Assembly (NCBI GenBank): GCA_016180645.1
Contig: JACPAV010000019.1
Coordinates: forward strand, 62,001 to 126,000
Source: Nitrospirota bacterium
Lineage (GTDB): Bacteria > JACPQY01
DNA length: 64,000 nt
Reading direction: 5' to 3'
A model generated the notes under the pieces. It did not search any database, was not told the origin of the DNA, and saw nothing but the letters and a program-made list of their open reading frames with translations. Positions 60,727 through 64,000 of this stretch are shown here, in pieces; the stretch's first letter is position 1, and each line of letters opens with the position of its first letter. The translations under genes and the position numbers were made by a program.

Positions 60727-62508
60727 ATGAGGTTTCAACCATCCACAAGAATCTTCCGCTTGGCGACCCCGGCCATCCTTGTTTGCGCGATTTCGCTATC
60801 GACGTGCGGCGGCTCCGCCGAAGAGAAAGCGCAATTGTGCCTGGACCAAGGCGACTGGGATTGCGTCATCACCGAATCCAATAACGTCCTGACCGGGCTG
60901 GGCGGAAGCGCCACCCCTCCTGCGGACACCGAGGGGTATGCCTCCTGGGTCAACGCCAAACTGAATCTTGCAACGGCCTTTCTGGGTCAGGCCGGGTTCG
61001 ACATGAGAAAATTTCTGCACGCTGCCGTGGACATCCAGAAGTCCAAGGACCCCACGAAAGATGCCTTCGATATCATTAAGAAGAAGGTTTTCGGCGTCGA
61101 CACATCAAAATCCGAGGATATCTGGGTTCCCCAGTTGAATACCCAAATCATCAAGGTGTTTGCCGCGCAGAAGCAACTGGAAGAGCTCCTGTATGACAAG
61201 GGGAGTTTCGATGGGCGTTCGGGAACCGCCGCCGTGGAAGTGGACGACTCCGGCCTTCCGAAGCTCTCCGATTACGATTGCGGCAAGGCCACAGCAACCT
61301 CCGGCACGAGCTCGACCACAAAGACCAGCACCACCACCTCCACAGCGGCCACCACGGGGACCACTGCCAAGAAGCAGACCGGCACTGGAACAACGACCAC
61401 GGGCGCCACGACGGGTACCACCGCCACAACGACCAGCAGCTCCGGGGCCAAACTCTGCCGGTCGTTCCCGACCGGAACGACGGACCAAACTCGATATCTG
61501 ATCGGCGACGGCGAATTCCTATTCGGCGCCGTTCTCCTTACGCGCACCATCATGCAGGCCTCGCTCATGGGGCTGGATACGGTGCTCTCCAGCTCAGACG
61601 TTTCCGCCGCCATTAAGAAGGCCGCTCTGTGTTTGCAATATGAAGCCTCTTACGCAGAGTTTGAACCCTTCGGAACGAGCAAACGTTACACCCTCCAAAA
61701 TGCTTTGGCGGACATCACGGGGGCATTTTCCTACGTCATTAATAGCGATCCCGCTTTATCAGACTCTTCGATCAAAACAACCTTCGACAGCATCAAGACG
61801 TCGATTTCGGATACCAAATCAAAGGCCATCGATCCCGCGATTGAAAGCGCCTGCACACAAATCGACGGTATTGCCACGCAGGCCGAGACCCAGCTGAAAA
61901 CTCTTACCAGCTCCGGCGCCTTGGCCGGCGCAACCGTCGCCTGCACGAAGGACACCGGCAATATCTCCTGTTCGGTCTCCGTCTCCCAGACCCTGCCCGC
62001 TCCCCTCAGCACCGCCGTCACCGTCAAGATTACCCTCCCCATCACCGTGGGAGACCCCAAGAAAGATTGCAAGGACGAGCTCAAGGAGGCTTTCGGGCCG
62101 ACGGGTATCGACAAATTCCTCTGCAAGGTGGACGACGACGGGGACGGCAATCTGGACCTTCTGAGCGCCGCCACGCCCCGCGTATGCGACAAAGTCAGCA
62201 CCTCCTGCCCGACGGCGGTCTCAACCGACATCAACCCGACCACGGTCCTCGGTCAGGACGTGAAGACACTGCTGGCTTCTTCCGGGCTCGTCGATGTGGA
62301 CGCTCAACTCAAAGATCTTTCGTCCAAGTTCAATACCATTGTGTCGGAAGGTCTGGCTACCGTGAAAAAGACCCTCGATGAAGCGTTTGGCAAGCCGGTC
62401 ACCCGCGGAGGAAAGCTTCCGGCCGGAGTGGGCACCAAGGTCACGGCCACAACTTCGACCACATCGACGACCTCTACAAGCAGCACAACCACCGGGAGCA
62501 CAAAATGA
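60727..62508 (+). CDS. Large lipoprotein with Thr-rich linker
   Basis: 593 residues. The leader RLATPAILVCAISLSTCGG ends in a lipobox (Cys27). A helical N-terminal domain, a Thr/Ser-rich linker (residues about 188-240) and a C-terminal helical region (AFSYVINSDPALSDSS) follow, with a DDDGDGNLDLL calcium-loop-like motif and a second Thr/Ser-rich tail. No family recognised. Its stop overlaps the ATG of the PorV-like gene (ATGA), so the two are translationally coupled. Confidence 0.65.
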   Translation: MRFQPSTRIFRLATPAILVCAISLSTCGGSAEEKAQLCLDQGDWDCVITESNNVLTGLGGSATPPADTEGYASWVNAKLNLATAFLGQAGFDMRKFLHAAVDIQKSKDPTKDAFDIIKKKVFGVDTSKSEDIWVPQLNTQIIKVFAAQKQLEELLYDKGSFDGRSGTAAVEVDDSGLPKLSDYDCGKATATSGTSSTTKTSTTTSTAATTGTTAKKQTGTGTTTTGATTGTTATTTSSSGAKLCRSFPTGTTDQTRYLIGDGEFLFGAVLLTRTIMQASLMGLDTVLSSSDVSAAIKKAALCLQYEASYAEFEPFGTSKRYTLQNALADITGAFSYVINSDPALSDSSIKTTFDSIKTSISDTKSKAIDPAIESACTQIDGIATQAETQLKTLTSSGALAGATVACTKDTGNISCSVSVSQTLPAPLSTAVTVKITLPITVGDPKKDCKDELKEAFGPTGIDKFLCKVDDDGDGNLDLLSAATPRVCDKVSTSCPTAVSTDINPTTVLGQDVKTLLASSGLVDVDAQLKDLSSKFNTIVSEGLATVKKTLDEAFGKPVTRGGKLPAGVGTKVTATTSTTSTTSTSSTTTGSTK

Positions 62509-63779
62509 GCCGCCGCATTCTCGCCGCAGCCGTCGCCCTCATGACGATCGGCTACACCGTTGAGTCCGCACTGGCCAAACCGATTCCCCGAACCTATCGG
62601 AGCGCCCGCGTCCTCTCGATGGGCGGCGCCCACACGGCCATCGCCGATGACGATGCCACCCTCTTCATGAATCCCGCAGGGCTGGCCCAAACCCGAAGCT
62701 TTGATTTCCCATTCCTGTTGGAGCTTGAGACCAACATGGCGACCGTGGAAACCGGATTGGGCGCGGCCGATATCGCAACCGGCGGCACGGATGAGCAGTT
62801 GGAGAACGTGGCGAACCTCGTGGATGATCGTTTCGGAGACTCGATTGGAATCACCACCCGACTCTTCCCCAATATCATTGTCGGTGGTTTCGGATTCGGC
62901 CTGCTCGTCGACATTCCCATCGCGGTGCAAATTGCCAACCCTACTCTCACGGAGGCCCGCCTCGGCACCACACCCCAGGTGGGAATGGCCCTGGGATATG
63001 GCCTGAGCTTTCTTGAAGAGGAATCCCTCCGAGTGGGTCTCGTGGCCAAGGGTATGCTCCGAGCCGCTTTGCAAGCGAATGGACGGGTCAACCGTCTCAT
63101 TGCGCTCACCGGCGAAGGCGAGAAAACGTGTGATTTCCTCGCGGAGGACGTACTCCCTGGAAGCCTCTGCCCCGATGCCCAGGGCGGCGTGGCGGCCAAT
63201 GTCGATGTCGGAACGCTCTACAGCCTTCCCTCGTCGATGGGCGACCAGGTGGCCAAACTGAAACCGACGTTTGCCCTGGTGGCCCGGGACATTCCTGTCT
63301 GGGACCTCCCCGGCTCGAATTTTGCCGATGCCCTCAACCTCACCCTTTCTTCCGAAGAAACACCGGTCATCCCCTGGTCCATCGGCCTCGGAGCCTCCAT
63401 CTCCCCCTGGCTCGTTCCCTGGGACGAAGATTCCACCGGCAGCCGCTACATCCGCACAAAAGTCGGACTCGACATTGAAGACGTGACCCTGCACACCACG
63501 GATGACGGTGATCTCCTGAAACGAACCCACCTTGGCGCCGAATTCCAATTCGGGCCGTTTTTCAAGCAGCGAAAGAAATTTTTCCGCAGCGATACCAAAG
63601 TGAAAGAAGTTCCCTTTTTCTCCCTCGAAGCCGGCCTCAATCAGCTTCAATGGACTGCCGGCTTCAACCTGAATATCTGGAAGCTGCTTCAGATCGGCGC
63701 GGCCACCTATGGAGAGGAATTGGGTTCGACGGTAGGCGACCAAGTTGACCGCCGCTTCGTCGTCCGGATCGCGCTGTAG
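62505..63779 (+). CDS. PorV/UPF0164-like outer-membrane barrel protein
   Basis: 424 residues with signal peptide (ILAAAVALMTIGYTVESALA). The start of the mature protein, SARVLSMGGAHTAIADDDATLFMNPAGLA, is the signature of PorV/UPF0164-type barrels. Later strands alternate and the protein ends in VDRRFVVRIAL, a C-terminal beta-signal-like end. In Bacteroidota, PorV shuttles proteins of the type IX secretion system; this member may only share the fold. It is coupled to the lipoprotein upstream. Confidence 0.75.
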   Translation: MSRRILAAAVALMTIGYTVESALAKPIPRTYRSARVLSMGGAHTAIADDDATLFMNPAGLAQTRSFDFPFLLELETNMATVETGLGAADIATGGTDEQLENVANLVDDRFGDSIGITTRLFPNIIVGGFGFGLLVDIPIAVQIANPTLTEARLGTTPQVGMALGYGLSFLEEESLRVGLVAKGMLRAALQANGRVNRLIALTGEGEKTCDFLAEDVLPGSLCPDAQGGVAANVDVGTLYSLPSSMGDQVAKLKPTFALVARDIPVWDLPGSNFADALNLTLSSEETPVIPWSIGLGASISPWLVPWDEDSTGSRYIRTKVGLDIEDVTLHTTDDGDLLKRTHLGAEFQFGPFFKQRKKFFRSDTKVKEVPFFSLEAGLNQLQWTAGFNLNIWKLLQIGAATYGEELGSTVGDQVDRRFVVRIAL

Positions 63780-63795
63780 CTCGTAAGTCGTAGGA

Positions 63796-63892
63796 GCCTC
63801 TAACAGAATGCCGACACGTAGGGGAGCATCTTCAGATGCTCCCTCTTGTCGGGAGGGTCTGAAGACCCTCCCCTACGCATTCTATTAGAGGC
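63796..63892. repeat. BIME-like pair of GTAG-headed hairpins inside an outer stem
   Basis: Outer arms GCCTCTAACAGAATGC / GCATTCTATTAGAGGC (63796-63811 / 63877-63892) enclose two inverted REP-type hairpins. First: GTAG at 63818, stem GGGAGCATCT / AGATGCTCCC (63822-63831 / 63834-63843), loop TC. Second, on the minus strand: GTAG ending at 63873, stem GGGAGGGTCT / AGACCCTCCC (63872-63851), loop TC. A degenerate GCTGACCGCTGAAAGCTGACCGC spacer follows to 63921. Confidence 0.8.
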
Positions 63893-63921
63893 GCTGATGG
63901 CTGACCGCTGAAAGCTGACCG

Positions 63922-64000
63922 CTACATCCTGTTAATCACCGCCGCCAGGTATCCGGCGCCGAATCCGTTATCGATGTTCACCACCCCGATTCCAGGGGCG
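63922..64000 (-). CDS. larB: LarB (nicotinate-nucleotide carboxylase), C-terminal fragment
   Basis: Only the last 25 residues are inside the window, ending at TAG (63924-63922). They read APGIGVVNIDNGFGAGYLAA then VINRM, the typical C-terminus of LarB/AIR-carboxylase-like proteins (NIDNGFGAG). LarB carboxylates and hydrolyses nicotinic acid adenine dinucleotide to give the substrate of LarE, whose gene is at 23434. The call rests on a short but distinctive motif. Confidence 0.7.
   Translation of the reverse strand, partial: APGIGVVNIDNGFGAGYLAAVINRM

Overview
The window is GC-rich, densely coded Gram-negative chromosome. Two conserved blocks point to a Desulfobacterota (deltaproteobacterium)-like organism or a related uncultivated lineage: rho-rpmE-prfA-prmC-murA-hisG-hisD-hisB-hisH and prfB-lysS-lolC. 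Both orders are known from Geobacter-type genomes. Lipoproteins, outer-membrane barrels and O-antigen-type genes confirm a diderm envelope. No rRNA, integrase, transposase or CRISPR array is visible, so this looks like core chromosome carrying many small palindromic repeats.

Layout. 1-9.9 kb: a surface-polysaccharide locus. A partial O-antigen ligase on the plus strand meets a seven-gene minus-strand operon: GT9, Wzc-like tyrosine kinase, DegT aminotransferase, radical SAM/SPASM protein, two GT4 glycosyltransferases and a methyltransferase. The operon starts at a TATAAT promoter near 10.0 kb, beside three AGTTCA half-sites. 10.3-12.4 kb: a TPR-Ser/Thr kinase translationally coupled to a small lipoprotein. 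12.5-17.5 kb: prfB (with its programmed frameshift), lysS, lolC and an AI-2E-family permease. 17.6-22 kb: a PilT-like ATPase, a four-helix-bundle gene set between repeat tracts, an acyl-CoA dehydrogenase and a CoA-transferase. 22-32.7 kb: an inositol-phosphatase-like gene, larE, the his/murA/prfA/rho block and a cNMP-binding protein. 33-39.9 kb: a secreted DUF255 protein lacking its CxxC, then a GDP-mannose module (separate isomerase-type cupin, ManC-like transferase, phosphohexomutase), a HAD hydrolase and unknown genes. 40-48 kb: a membrane glycosyltransferase with TPRs and a giant 1925-residue exported multidomain protein whose signal region is followed by a 14-G tract. 48.2-51.5 kb: an NtrC-type regulator broken by an internal deletion, its intact kinase partner, a cobalamin adenosyltransferase and a ferritin-like protein. 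51.6-58.6 kb: tRNA-fMet, serS, a lipoprotein/beta-barrel pair, tRNA-Cys and pabB-pabC. 58.6-64 kb: a fatty-acyl-CoA ligase, a second lipoprotein/PorV-like barrel pair and, at the edge, the C-terminus of larB.

How it works together. Sugar-nucleotide supply (GDP-mannose genes), polymer assembly (ligase, BY-kinase, glycosyltransferases) and the exported proteins describe a cell investing in its envelope. LarE and LarB imply nickel-pincer cofactor synthesis. The promoters are the most unusual feature: several genes have a TANNNT -10 box only 6-10 nt before the start codon and no Shine-Dalgarno, which predicts leaderless mRNAs. Three families of palindromic intergenic repeats, one with the GTAG head typical of RAYT-mobilised REPs, occupy gene ends.
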